Source of the DNA: a virus
IMG/VR virus record: IMGVR_UViG_3300017917_001302
Location: 1 to 57,242 of that record
Reading direction: 5' to 3' (one strand)
Length of the DNA: 57,242 bases
Shown here: positions 24,066-34,600 of the stretch, piece by piece
Position numbering within the stretch: the stretch's first letter is position 1
Layout: every line of letters begins with the position of its first letter
Made by a program: the position numbers and the translations under genes
The notes under the pieces: model-generated
What the model was told of the DNA's origin: nothing
Databases searched by the model: none
The model's input: only the letters and a program-made list of their open reading frames with translations

Positions 24066-24084
24066 TTGCCGCTCCTAATTATTC

Positions 24085-25887
24085 TTATGATATAAATGTC
24101 CATGATCCTGCTACCAATTGGAACGTTTTAACAACTCTTGATATTCCTATAATAGGAGCCGGCACACTAACTGTGTTAAACGCAACGTTCGTTACAGCAA
24201 ACGCTGTTCCTCCATCAGCTGTTCTAAATTCAGTACTGTTATCTAATACCAATAATGGGTTCAAATTAACCTGCGTTGGAGAGTTAGATAATGTACTGCA
24301 AAGTAATCTAGCAATGGTTCCATTTCTGTATTCTACAGGCGGCGCTAAAGATGTTAAAATAGTTGCAATAGAACTATTTGAAATACCATCTGACACGTCA
24401 ATCGAGAACAATAAAGCTCGTGTCTGCAATTCATCATCGACATATTCTTTAGTAGCTGCGTCCTGCGGTGCGGTGGGGTTCGCTAATCCTTCTATTTTCG
24501 GAGATCCGATTAATACAATATTTCCTGTACCGTTGGGAGCTATCTCTAGATCTTGATTAGTTACTAATGTAGAAATTCTATTATTTAAAAATTCTATATA
24601 AGGTGTTGGCGGATCTCCCGGAACTAATATCGGGCCGACTCTTAGTTGTGTCTGAGTACCGAAAGAAGTAACACCAGGAATACTAGTAATCGACGGACCT
24701 AACGAATTAGCAGTAATAACATCTAATCCGTTGATCTTATAAGCCTTTCCTGTAGCTAAATTAAAATGCTCTGTGCTATCCCAAGATCCTCCGGCCTGCG
24801 ACCACAAAATAGAATGATCGCTGGCGCCTTTTAAGATTAGACCGCCGCCGTCTGCATAAGCATCGGTAGGTTCTGGAGTTCTTGCTAATTCAATATTTTT
24901 ATCTTCTACTGTTAAAATAGACGAACTTAACGTTGTTACTGCACCTTTAACTTCAAAATTTCCCTGAACTGTTAGATCGCCACCGATGTACACTTCACTA
25001 TCTGTCTCTTCTCTGTAAAAGTTAACAGTTCTTGTAGCTGTCTCAACGAACATCGCAGGTTCTTGAATAACACCCCTACGAAGATTAAGCGTAAAGTTTC
25101 TATTAGACGCAATATTCGCTAATAATATATTACCGTTCTGTACTTGAAACAAACCCTGGCCAGCATCACCAATAACTAAACCTAAGTTAGAAGTTAAAAT
25201 TAACTGTCCGTTAATAATGTTAGAGGTATCATTTCGAACATAAACGTTTGCTGGTTGTCCACCCAACTGTTCTGCGTTAGTAGCAGTGACATTAAATTTA
25301 ATACCGCTCAATGTTCCTGCATTAAATCCTGGAACTATTGAGCCGTCAAATCCGCTAATAGGAACCTTAGGCGTAAAAGCGTCCTTAGCGAAAATACCTA
25401 ATAATATACCGTTATTGTATAAGATTGTGATAACACGATTTTGATTCAGTGTATCAAGCAGACTAACTACTTTTAAACCCGACAGACCTTGACTAACAGA
25501 ATAATCAGGTCCAAGTAAAATAGTCTGTGTTCCGTCAAAGAAATACAATTGCTTGTCAATATCGTTAAACCATAGGTCTCCTGTACCTAATGTTGTTGGC
25601 TGACTGTTAGCGATAGTTGCCGAACTAACTGGCTGAAAAGCCAGGCCGTTATAAACTTTTAATTTTAATTCTGCTGTGTCGAACCAAATTTGTCCTCTAA
25701 TTGGTTTTGTCGGAGCTGCTGAACCAGAAAAATTCTCTAAGATTTTAATAAAGTTTTCATTAAGTGCTTCGCCAAAGCCGCTGTAATTTTTTCCTATAAG
25801 AGTGATATTAGTAGATAATGTATCAACTTGGCCGTCGGCTACTGTTGCTAAAATACTACCATCTGTTTTATTAATAATATATGCCAT
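24085..25887 (-). CDS. Tail fibre protein (shared N-terminal module), 600 aa
   Basis: A 600-residue fibre. Residues 1-130 are the shared module (NITLIGKNYSGFGEALNENF, then IRGQIWFDTAELKLKVYNGL), with VPISGFDGSIVPGFNAG after it. The middle contains fibre repeats (GDLTVQGNFEVKGAVTTLSS, EDKNIELARTPEPTDAYADG), and GLANPTAPQDAATKEYVDDE near residue 480, a stretch common just before fibre tips. Unlike its neighbours it has neither the collar domain nor the G2-like end; the last about 110 residues are a distinct beta-domain. It follows the 688-aa fibre by ten bases and is probably co-transcribed from the 28644 promoter. Confidence 0.75.
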   Translation of the reverse strand: MAYIINKTDGSILATVADGQVDTLSTNITLIGKNYSGFGEALNENFIKILENFSGSAAPTKPIRGQIWFDTAELKLKVYNGLAFQPVSSATIANSQPTTLGTGDLWFNDIDKQLYFFDGTQTILLGPDYSVSQGLSGLKVVSLLDTLNQNRVITILYNNGILLGIFAKDAFTPKVPISGFDGSIVPGFNAGTLSGIKFNVTATNAEQLGGQPANVYVRNDTSNIINGQLILTSNLGLVIGDAGQGLFQVQNGNILLANIASNRNFTLNLRRGVIQEPAMFVETATRTVNFYREETDSEVYIGGDLTVQGNFEVKGAVTTLSSSILTVEDKNIELARTPEPTDAYADGGGLILKGASDHSILWSQAGGSWDSTEHFNLATGKAYKINGLDVITANSLGPSITSIPGVTSFGTQTQLRVGPILVPGDPPTPYIEFLNNRISTLVTNQDLEIAPNGTGNIVLIGSPKIEGLANPTAPQDAATKEYVDDELQTRALLFSIDVSDGISNSSIATILTSLAPPVEYRNGTIARLLCSTLSNSPTQVNLNPLLVLDNSTEFRTADGGTAFAVTNVAFNTVSVPAPIIGISRVVKTFQLVAGSWTFIS

Positions 25888-25897
25888 GTCTTTAACC

Positions 25898-27964
25898 TTA
25901 GAACGCAGGTGGTCCTGAACGTATAATGTAATTTAATGTTAGATAGGGATTCATAATTGTAAAAGGCTGATTCAACGAACCATTGGTTCTAACACTACCT
26001 GTATTTGGCAGATACTGTGATTGACCGATAGCTGTTGGACCTCTATCTGAAAATGCTCCGATATCTAATGGAACCGCAGTATCAACTCTGGTTGCATAAT
26101 ATTGCTGACCAGTTGAACCTCTCATAGTATGTTCGTGATTTGGTAAATTAGATGTGGTCAATGTATTAGATGATGATCCTCCCGATCCGCCCAAGTTATC
26201 TGCAGCAGTTCCCGGAACTCTATCAACGTTGCCGCCGCCGGCATCTACATATCCACCAACTGTGTTAGGAACAACACCCGTATTATCCATGTTATCTCTA
26301 CCTAGAGCAAATCTACCACGCAGATCTGGAAGTTTAAATGTGTTAACTCCTAATGACGTAACTCCATAAATTGTGCCGATCACGTCATATAAATCACTAT
26401 ATTTCGATCTTTCAACCTCGCTACCATCACATAATAGATAACCATAAGGAACATTATTACCGGCAAAAGGCATTATTGCACCGATAGGTACCGCAAGGTC
26501 CCCCACAAACACATTTCTTCTTTCTTTTAATAAACCAGAACCTGGTCTAAAAACTAAGATAAAATCGTTCGGTGATGATATATTTGGAAACGGTTCATTT
26601 TTACTACTAATAATCGCCGACGTTAATGATGTATTAAAAATCTTTGAAGATCCACCTGACTGGCCGTCAAAGTCTAAGACCTGAGACGTTACATCTCCTG
26701 CAAGAGAAAAAGACGTAATAAAACGTAGGTTAGTAGCTGTAGTCGCATTACCTTCGATATCCCCTTTAAGAGTACCTTCGATAGTATCGGCAACTAAAGA
26801 CTTGGCTCGAACCGTTCCCCATCGTCTTTCAACTGTACCTATATCAAATGCTTCAGTTGTAGCAGGAATTGTAGTTCTTAAAATACTTGTACCTAGAACA
26901 TTAATATCTTGTCCTATCAGTGCATTTTTAGTTACAGCAATACCGCCTGCTGTTCTAATGCTACCGTTATTTAGATTGGTACTTTCTGCAACGTTGGTCA
27001 CTATTAAAGAACCAGATGTTCGAATATTACCTTCAATATCTAATGCTTCGTCAGGAACTAATTTATTAATACCTACTTTATTATCAAAAATTCTTAATAC
27101 AGTAGTAGGCGTTCCCTCTCTGTTAATTTGCAAATCGATAGAACTACCGATCGCAGAGTTATAAATTTTAGAAGCAGTTGTAGAGGTTGATAAACTGAAT
27201 GTGCCATCAACACCTAATGTAATACCTTGGTTGTTTCTGATGTTAATACCAAATTCAACAGTATTAACAACATCAGATCGCAAGAACCTAGAAGCAGGAA
27301 CTTCAGTGTCAAGAATGTTTAACGCATCGGCGTTTTTAGCAGTTCCATATAACTTAGGCAATGCCTGTGTTATATCGACTTTTTCTTCAGTAATATTAAT
27401 ACCAGTTCTGATAACCGGAAAGCCAACGATTGTTTGTTTAGGAGTAAAAGTATTTTTACTAAAAATAATAACTGGAAGATCTTCAACATAGAAAGTTAAA
27501 ATAACTTGGTTTCGGCTATCTGAATCTAGAACAGTTTCAACCAAAGGACCGCTTCGTACTCCGGAACTAAATGTCGGTCCAACTAAAATCCATCTCTTAC
27601 CTGAGAAAATATATAACTGCTGATTAACAGTATCAACCCATAGCTCGCCAACCTTAGATTCTAAAACTGCTGGTTCAGTTACGCTTCGTTGGATTGTACT
27701 GGCTGCTTTCCAATTTGAACCATCCCATAGCTGTAAAGAACTTGTTGTGGTATCATACCACAATTGACCTTCAACTGGATTTACTGGATCATTCTCGGAA
27801 GCAAAATTTTCTAATAGAGCAAGAAAATTTTCTGCAATTACCTGTCCGTATCCTGTAACATTTCTTCCAGGAAATCTCAAAGAGGTATCTGTACTAGTAC
27901 TGTTATCATAAACTGTGATAGGTACCTTATTTTGTTTGTCTGTAAAATTAACAATATATGGCAT
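25898..27964 (-). CDS. Tail fibre protein with phage tail-collar domain
   Basis: A 688-residue fibre. Residues 1-130 are a diverged copy of the shared module (DTSLRFPGRNVTGYGQVIAE, NFLALLENFASENDPVNPVE, GQLWYDTTTSSLQLWDGSNW). The shaft includes RTAGGIAVTKNALIGQDINV and KLYGTAKNADALNILD. From residue about 495 there is a tail-collar (short-tail-fibre) domain: GAIMPFAGNNVPYGYLLCDG, then YSDLYDVIGTIYG, FKLPDLRGRFALGRDNMDNT, a Gly-Ser-rich region, and a final NPYLTLNYIIRSG. This is the hallmark of T4 gp12-type fibres, which attach irreversibly to the host surface. It is the second gene of the fibre unit, three bases after the 215-aa gene, with GAGG as ribosome binding site. Confidence 0.85.
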   Translation of the reverse strand: MPYIVNFTDKQNKVPITVYDNSTSTDTSLRFPGRNVTGYGQVIAENFLALLENFASENDPVNPVEGQLWYDTTTSSLQLWDGSNWKAASTIQRSVTEPAVLESKVGELWVDTVNQQLYIFSGKRWILVGPTFSSGVRSGPLVETVLDSDSRNQVILTFYVEDLPVIIFSKNTFTPKQTIVGFPVIRTGINITEEKVDITQALPKLYGTAKNADALNILDTEVPASRFLRSDVVNTVEFGINIRNNQGITLGVDGTFSLSTSTTASKIYNSAIGSSIDLQINREGTPTTVLRIFDNKVGINKLVPDEALDIEGNIRTSGSLIVTNVAESTNLNNGSIRTAGGIAVTKNALIGQDINVLGTSILRTTIPATTEAFDIGTVERRWGTVRAKSLVADTIEGTLKGDIEGNATTATNLRFITSFSLAGDVTSQVLDFDGQSGGSSKIFNTSLTSAIISSKNEPFPNISSPNDFILVFRPGSGLLKERRNVFVGDLAVPIGAIMPFAGNNVPYGYLLCDGSEVERSKYSDLYDVIGTIYGVTSLGVNTFKLPDLRGRFALGRDNMDNTGVVPNTVGGYVDAGGGNVDRVPGTAADNLGGSGGSSSNTLTTSNLPNHEHTMRGSTGQQYYATRVDTAVPLDIGAFSDRGPTAIGQSQYLPNTGSVRTNGSLNQPFTIMNPYLTLNYIIRSGPPAF

Positions 27965-27967
27965 TTA

Positions 27968-28615
27968 TTATACCTCTGTGAAACCAGTTAAACTTTGAAT
28001 TCTAATCGTGTAATCAATTTGAATCAACCTGTTCAATGATTTTTGAACAGGGTGAAAAATTACATGAGTTAATAATTTTCCGTTGCCGTCTGGGTTATAG
28101 CTTTTAAGTCCTAATTCGTCGAATACGAAATTTCCGCTAAGATCCTGGCTATTGTCGAAAGCTTCTTGACCATCTGGCTCACCATAATCTAATAAACAAC
28201 TAACAATAATGTCACTATAGGTAGCACCGCTAATATGACGTATTTCCATTCTATTTCTATTTGGGTCTACGTTTTCAATAGCTGTTTGATCGACAACTTT
28301 TCTATAAGTTTGATTGTAAAGGCTAGTGTTTACACCGACTGTATTTGGGGTTAGATATGTAATAATTCCCGTAGGATCTACGGTGGTTCCGCCTGTTCCA
28401 AAAACCATTTCATAAATAGTTCCTTGCCCTTGATTTGAAAGACTATTCACCATGGCTACTGACATGTTTTCGTAATGAATCGCGTTTCTTTTATCGATAA
28501 AGACTTCTTTCGTTTCTGGATCGAAAATTTTAATGTGGCCTTCGAAATGAAAGCCCCCTAATTCGTCGGGCGATTTTTGGGCTTCTTGGGCAGTTTCTTG
28601 TATATTTTCTGACAT
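27968..28615 (-). CDS. Putative virion structural protein, 215 aa
   Basis: A 215-residue acidic protein. A disordered N-terminus is followed by GGFHFEGHIKIFDPETKEVF, KRNAIHYENMSVAMVNSLSN, a GQGTIYEMVFGTGGTTVDPT turn, and a beta-rich C-terminal half ending FHPVQKSLNRLIQIDYTIRI. This sequence style matches virion structural proteins lying between the baseplate and fibre genes of aquatic T4-like phages (recalled). An upstream in-frame ATG at 28639 would add eight residues. It is not preferred because it has no ribosome binding site and lies where the late transcript would just begin (promoter 28644-28651), while 28615 has GAG six bases before it. Possibly a fibre-attachment or baseplate edge protein. 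Confidence 0.7.
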   Translation of the reverse strand: MSENIQETAQEAQKSPDELGGFHFEGHIKIFDPETKEVFIDKRNAIHYENMSVAMVNSLSNQGQGTIYEMVFGTGGTTVDPTGIITYLTPNTVGVNTSLYNQTYRKVVDQTAIENVDPNRNRMEIRHISGATYSDIIVSCLLDYGEPDGQEAFDNSQDLSGNFVFDELGLKSYNPDGNGKLLTHVIFHPVQKSLNRLIQIDYTIRIQSLTGFTEV

Positions 28616-28643
28616 TTTGTTCTCGTTTTCAGGTTTCATAGTG

Positions 28644-28651
28644 TATTTATT
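28644..28651 (-). promoter_or_regulatory. Late promoter variant (AATAAATA), minus strand
   Basis: AATAAATA on the minus strand, overlapping the stop codon of the giant baseplate gene. By T4 geometry transcription would begin near 28638, so the next usable ATG is 28615. The same octamer precedes gp6 and gp48 here. Expected to drive the structural protein and the following fibre genes. Confidence 0.6.
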
Positions 28652-31600
28652 ACAGAACTTTAGTGGACTTCTGTCGGATGAATCTAGCTATAGCTGTTTC
28701 ATTCTTTAATAATGTTTGTCCTTTGCTAGGATTAGATTCTGATCTTTCGTACCATACCGACCCTTTGCGTCTAATTACTGTGATTCTAGTACCAGCAGGC
28801 AATGCTTTAGTTATCCTAAAATACGGTGTAGTTCCAGTGACTGAGAATTCAGCTTCAATTTGTATATCTCCCACAGGACTATACATTCCTTTGGTTTCGT
28901 CAAATACCGTTAAAGAATCTTTACGTAATCTCTTTCCGGATACAAACACTTCAATTTCATCACAAGAAAAATGTGTTTCGGGAATGCTGGTAAATTCTGT
29001 AAATGCCACTGTACCAGAACCGTCTGCAGGACCAGTAGCTACAAAAATCATACCTACTACATTATCAGGAGCACCGTATAGAGTAAAATCAGTAGTACCT
29101 AAAGCAACGATTCTATAACGTAGACCAGGTTGCATCACATGAGCACCGAAAATATGATCTCTTGTTTCTCGGAACCATGTGGTTTTGTCTGATCGTGTAG
29201 GTACAAAAGGCAATGGGCCTATCTCAACTGTGCTGCCGTCGCTGACAAAATCAAATCTTTCCTGTTCTTCTGTATATGGCAATTGTTCAGAAACACTTAC
29301 ATCAACTACGGCAGATCCAGCAGAGTGTGTTACAGGAATGGCTGTTCCTTGACTACCTCTTCTTAATTGTGATAAGGTATTGCCCTGCTTAATCAGATAT
29401 TCGATTCTTTCAGATCCTATCGTAACGATTCCTGGTATATTTCTAGATCTAATCGGTTCAGCTAAATCGGAAGCATCGTTGACTATTATTTCAGTATCAT
29501 AATAATTCAAATCTTGTGCAAGGACACAATCTGTTTCTGAGAATCTATTGAATCTATAAATGTTTAGCATGTCCTTGTTGATTTCATAAGCTGAAGGTAA
29601 AGAATATGTATCGCTGGCATACTGAACTATTTTAATTTCATCGGTTAATTGACCTGTATCCTTTAAGTACACTTCTCCGTAAGGCAATTTTACATAAAAG
29701 TCTTGATTTAGAGTTAATCTTTGACCGTTTCTATAAACATAGACATAACTGTCGGATAAAGGTTTTCTAGATAAAACATATTTAAATTTGCCCCCTTCGT
29801 ATTGATCTGAGACAATGCTTAACGAAGGATATTCACCAAACCAGGTAACATCTATGTCATCTGTAGGATTCAAAGTCACTGTACTATCAATCCTTAAATT
29901 ATTATCTTCAATGAAATATTCTGCACGTAGATCGACTTCGATGCGAATCGTATCGTCTTTTGCTATCGAAAGAGGATTAATGATAACCTGGCCCTGATTT
30001 CCGTCATAGGTGTAATCAATAACGAATCTCTTCAAAATATCATTGATATAAACTCTAATATCCCCAGACGTAATAGTACCGATAGGCTCTTGTGGGTCTA
30101 CACCGACTTCGACAATATTATTAACACCGTCATAAACCTTATAAATCGTATCAACACTCTTTAATTGACGACCATTGACTTCTACTAATATCGACGAAGC
30201 AGCAGATGCCCTTGATAAATTCACAAAATTATCAAGATCAAATACTCTTGACGATCCATCAAACATTACTCGCTGTTGATTTATTCTTATCAAAGATAAT
30301 CCTGCAGAATCTGTATCTAGAGCTGCGCCTAGTACAACAACTTTAACAGATTGAGATCTTGCAGGAGCGATTGCAAATTCAACTAGAACCTTATCGAGAG
30401 TATCGACAATTCCTGTGCTAGAAACAAAAGATGCGTCATATTGTACACCGTCAAGTGTGACAAATATATTTCTTGCATCGTTAAAGTTAGCTCTGGTTAA
30501 GAAATATCTTGTTTCGCCGTCGCCGACAAATTCGGAATAATCCAATATTGCGATACCGCCTACTCCCAACGAAGTTATTTCAATTACCGATCCTGCGGGC
30601 GGTGCTGCTACAAATTCAATCGTTGAGTTGGTAAAATCGATAGTATAATTAATTGTACTATCACCTTGATATTCTTGTTTTACTTTATCTACAAACACCA
30701 TCACAGAATTAGCTTCGAAAATTCTTTGACCAATGTCGTACAATTTCTTAATTCCGTCACTGATTGATATTTTAACCTTAAACGGTGCTGCGGCAGCAGG
30801 GGTGAAATTATAAACCTTGATACTAACCGAATCTAAAAACTGGCCTGGTACATTTTCTTCAGGAGCCGGTACATTTTCTGGGCTGATGAACTTACCGCCG
30901 TCGATAGAAATTTCTTCTGCTGTTTTACCGGTGGCAGTCACGTAAGCTCCGCTCATGGCACTTAATGTTCCTCCGCTGATATTTGTATCGATAAGATTAA
31001 TATCAGTGATTGACACTGAGCCGTCACTGTCAAGGGGTCTGAATATTAAAGTATCGCCAACTGAAGTATTAAGGAATCCCTGTATCTGAATAACTGAGGT
31101 CGAACCGTCACCAACAAATGTAGGTATCAAAGCGTTAGGATTAGTGATTGGACCTAGATGCATTGTTGATTCGAATCTTAGATCCGGTTGCCATTCATTG
31201 TTTGGAGCGGCATAAATCCAATCTATTAAACTCTTGCTAAATTCAAAAGTTACTAGAACATGATTAGTTGGTCTAACGATTGGTAATGGCTCGATTGCAC
31301 TATCCTCGGCTTGCCATGTTTGTACGTCCCATATATTATTCGGTGTATCTAAAGATCTATATTTTTTAGTAGATATACCTGTGGTCAAATGATTATTATT
31401 CATGAACCAATAATCGTTAGGATATTTAAAAATCCTAATGTCGGGATTTTGTTTTCCAACATAATAGTCTAGAGCAACATATCCGGGAGCCAAGGAAGCC
31501 GGAATTCTTACATACGTTTGATTAAATTCGGGCGATCCTGCATTAGTTATTACTATTTCGTTAGTAGGATTTCTAGTTACAGTTACTCTAGTATCAGGCT

Positions 31601-34600
31601 GAACATATGTTCCATAAACATACCAACCCGTTTGAATGGCGGCTCCTGCATCTCCTAGATAGCCTTGTTGACCTGCAACTAATCCTGCGTTTTCTAGATA
31701 TGTTATGGTATTAGTTACTGTTGTAGATCCGTCATAATCAAACGGCGGATTTACTTCATGGTCTAAGGTAACTTTCTCGATTTCTACAAAATTCGGATCA
31801 TCAATTCGAATAGTTTTATTATCAGAAATACGTTTTAGGTAAATCGATAATATCTTTCCGTTTTCCGGAACTGTAGGTAGGGAAACAAAGGCTGTAGAGC
31901 CGTCCGCTACATAATAATAATCAGAGTTAGCTGCAACGCTGTCCCAGCTATCAGTGAACCAAGGCAAAGCATCCCATCCACCTGTGATGTCAAACGTTGT
32001 ACCCTGAATCTGAACTCCGCCAAAGTCGAAACCAGTCATTAATTGAGAAAAATCTCTCGAAGTTATGTTTCCAGCATTATCAGTTAATACAGGAAGACCT
32101 TTCATTCCAGGTGTAGGTTTATAAAATTTTTCAATTCTGCCTATACTATCAAATATAGAAGAATCTTTTTCAAATGTAACAAGTATGACCGAATTAATCG
32201 ACGGAGGAACAATAAAAATTAATTTTCCTTTAAGGACGGTATATGTTCCAATATTTTGGAAATAAAGATTAACAGAATATTCACTGTTTAACAGCAATTG
32301 ATCATCTTTGAATACTGTAATTTTACTTTTATCTAAAGTGGGAGGATAATCTAATTCAAAAATCGATGTTTGACCGGTAGCGACAAAACTCTGTACATAT
32401 TGATTTGTATTATACAATGCCCTCTTATCAATACGATCAAATTTTAAAGTAAAATCAAAAGAACGAGCCTTGTTATCTCCTAATACGATAGATGCTCTAG
32501 CTTTATCGAGAGAAGATCCGTTGCCTCCAACTAGCATCACAGAAGGTGTTTTAGTATATCCTAATCCTGGATTGGTTACTTTAATCGCAGAAACTTTTCC
32601 GTTTGAAATATAGGCCTGCGCAGTAGCTCCGGTTCCGTCACCTTCAATAATTACCTGCGGTGGTGCAGTATAATCTGATCCACCATTTGAGATCAAGATG
32701 TCGACTACCGATAAACCTTTCGAATCAGTCCACCATTTCCATGGATAATCAGACAGTCTATTATAGAAATTATTTACAGGAACGATTTTTCCTAATTCTT
32801 TTGAATATGCAGGAGGTAAATCAAAATCTATAGCAGAAACATTTACATTTTCTAAATTTTTATATCTGCTAGTGTATTCTCTTATAGAAGTTCTATAGGG
32901 TTTAATTTCTTCGACATAACGCTGATAGCTATCAAGATTATCGTTTTTATAATTTAATTTCTGTTCAAGGTCGCCAACATTGTGTATAGCATTTAAGAAA
33001 CTAGTCTTAAATGCCCAGTCAATGACTGGCTGTTCTGCAAAGGCAAATTTTACCGAAGAGAAAAATAAATTATTCCATTCAACTCTTAAATCGTCAATAA
33101 AAATATCTTCTTTAACTGCTTTAAAGATATTTCTCATTTCTCTAGTCGGCTCAATATCATACTCTACAGTATCGTATGTTCCTAGGTTATCAAATCCAAC
33201 AGCTGAATTTTTTATACTATAGATAGTCGGTAATATCTTTATAGTTCCGTTATTCCTTCCAACAAGTTCAAATTCTTCAACTATGTTTTCTATAGAGTTG
33301 GTTAGCTTCTTCATTAATGCCCAACCACCCTGGCCATATTCTTTAATTTTTACTAAATCGTCTTTTTCTAATTCAACATCTGTTAAATTATATAAATTTT
33401 GTATTTCTTTAACGACTCTACTTTCAGCAGAATATGTAGGGGCATACCAGTCAATGTATTGCCAATATCTCGGAGTATCAAATGCTTGAGATCTGCTTCT
33501 AAAGAAAACTTTTCTGATAGAATCCCACGAATAGATACTCCATAGGCCTTGTAAATTACTGTCGGTTCGTACCAATACTGAGAATGATCTAATTTTTACA
33601 TTAGCATAGGTATAACGTTTACCCTTGTTTGTAACTGTTACTGACGACACTCTACCTTGATTATCGATCGTTACATCTGCTGTAGCTCCGATACCGTCTC
33701 CTTCGATAGTAATGAAAGGAGTATTCTTGTATCCAAAACCTCTATCGTCTATATCAATTGTTTCAATTTCGCCGTTGATGATGTTTACAGATAATACAGC
33801 TTCTTTAATTCTAACTGTACCAACATTTTGTAGATCAATAAAATTATCAACTGCTACATCATAAATGTTTAGGGATTCGCTAGGAATTCCATCTCTAGAA
33901 TTTAAATTAACAAAATTAATTGTGTCTGAAAATGGTCTTGTTAAAAGAATAGAATTAATTTTATCAAATGTAATTCTTAATGCTAACGTTCTATCAACGA
34001 ACATACTTTGAATAGGTCTAAAAGATATGCCGTATTTTAATTTAGTTGGTAGGTCAGGATCCGGAACTCTGTTGCCTGCACCGTCGATTCCGACTAGACT
34101 ATCTAACCATTTAGTTTCTAATATTTCACTAGGAACGCTATCGATGCTTCCTTCAGTTAGCAGTTGATATTCTCTATGTACGAGATTTTGCTTTGTGTCA
34201 TTGATATATTCAATGTTCAACAAACACTGATCGCTGGTTAGTGTTTCTGAGAAATTATAAGTTAAAAATTTATCTTTATCTATTAATGCGATAAACGGTA
34301 GTCCGCTACCGATAGGATTAGAAATTAAAGATGCTACATCAGATGCGGCCAATCTTCTTCCTGCAATATTCTGAGGAATTATAGATGTATTTCTTACCCA
34401 ATAATAATATTTGGTAGAAGTAGGTTGTTCTGTGTTAGGATTGAATAAAACTTTTATACTGTAAACATTATTATTAGGATAAAGAGGTTGACCAGAAATT
34501 CCATTGGCTAAACCTTCTGGCGTATCAGCTAATGCGCTCCAGTCGGACGGTAATAAAACTGTTTCGACCCACTCGTAAACATCAATAGTTGAGCCATAGG

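Noticed and set aside
24059-24556. 165-codon open frame on the plus strand
   Set aside because: It lies wholly antisense to fibre genes whose products have clear shared modules. It has no ribosome binding site and its translation has no recognisable pattern.
28663-29118. 151-codon open frame on the plus strand
   Set aside because: Antisense to the C-terminal end of the giant baseplate gene, with no promoter or ribosome binding site.
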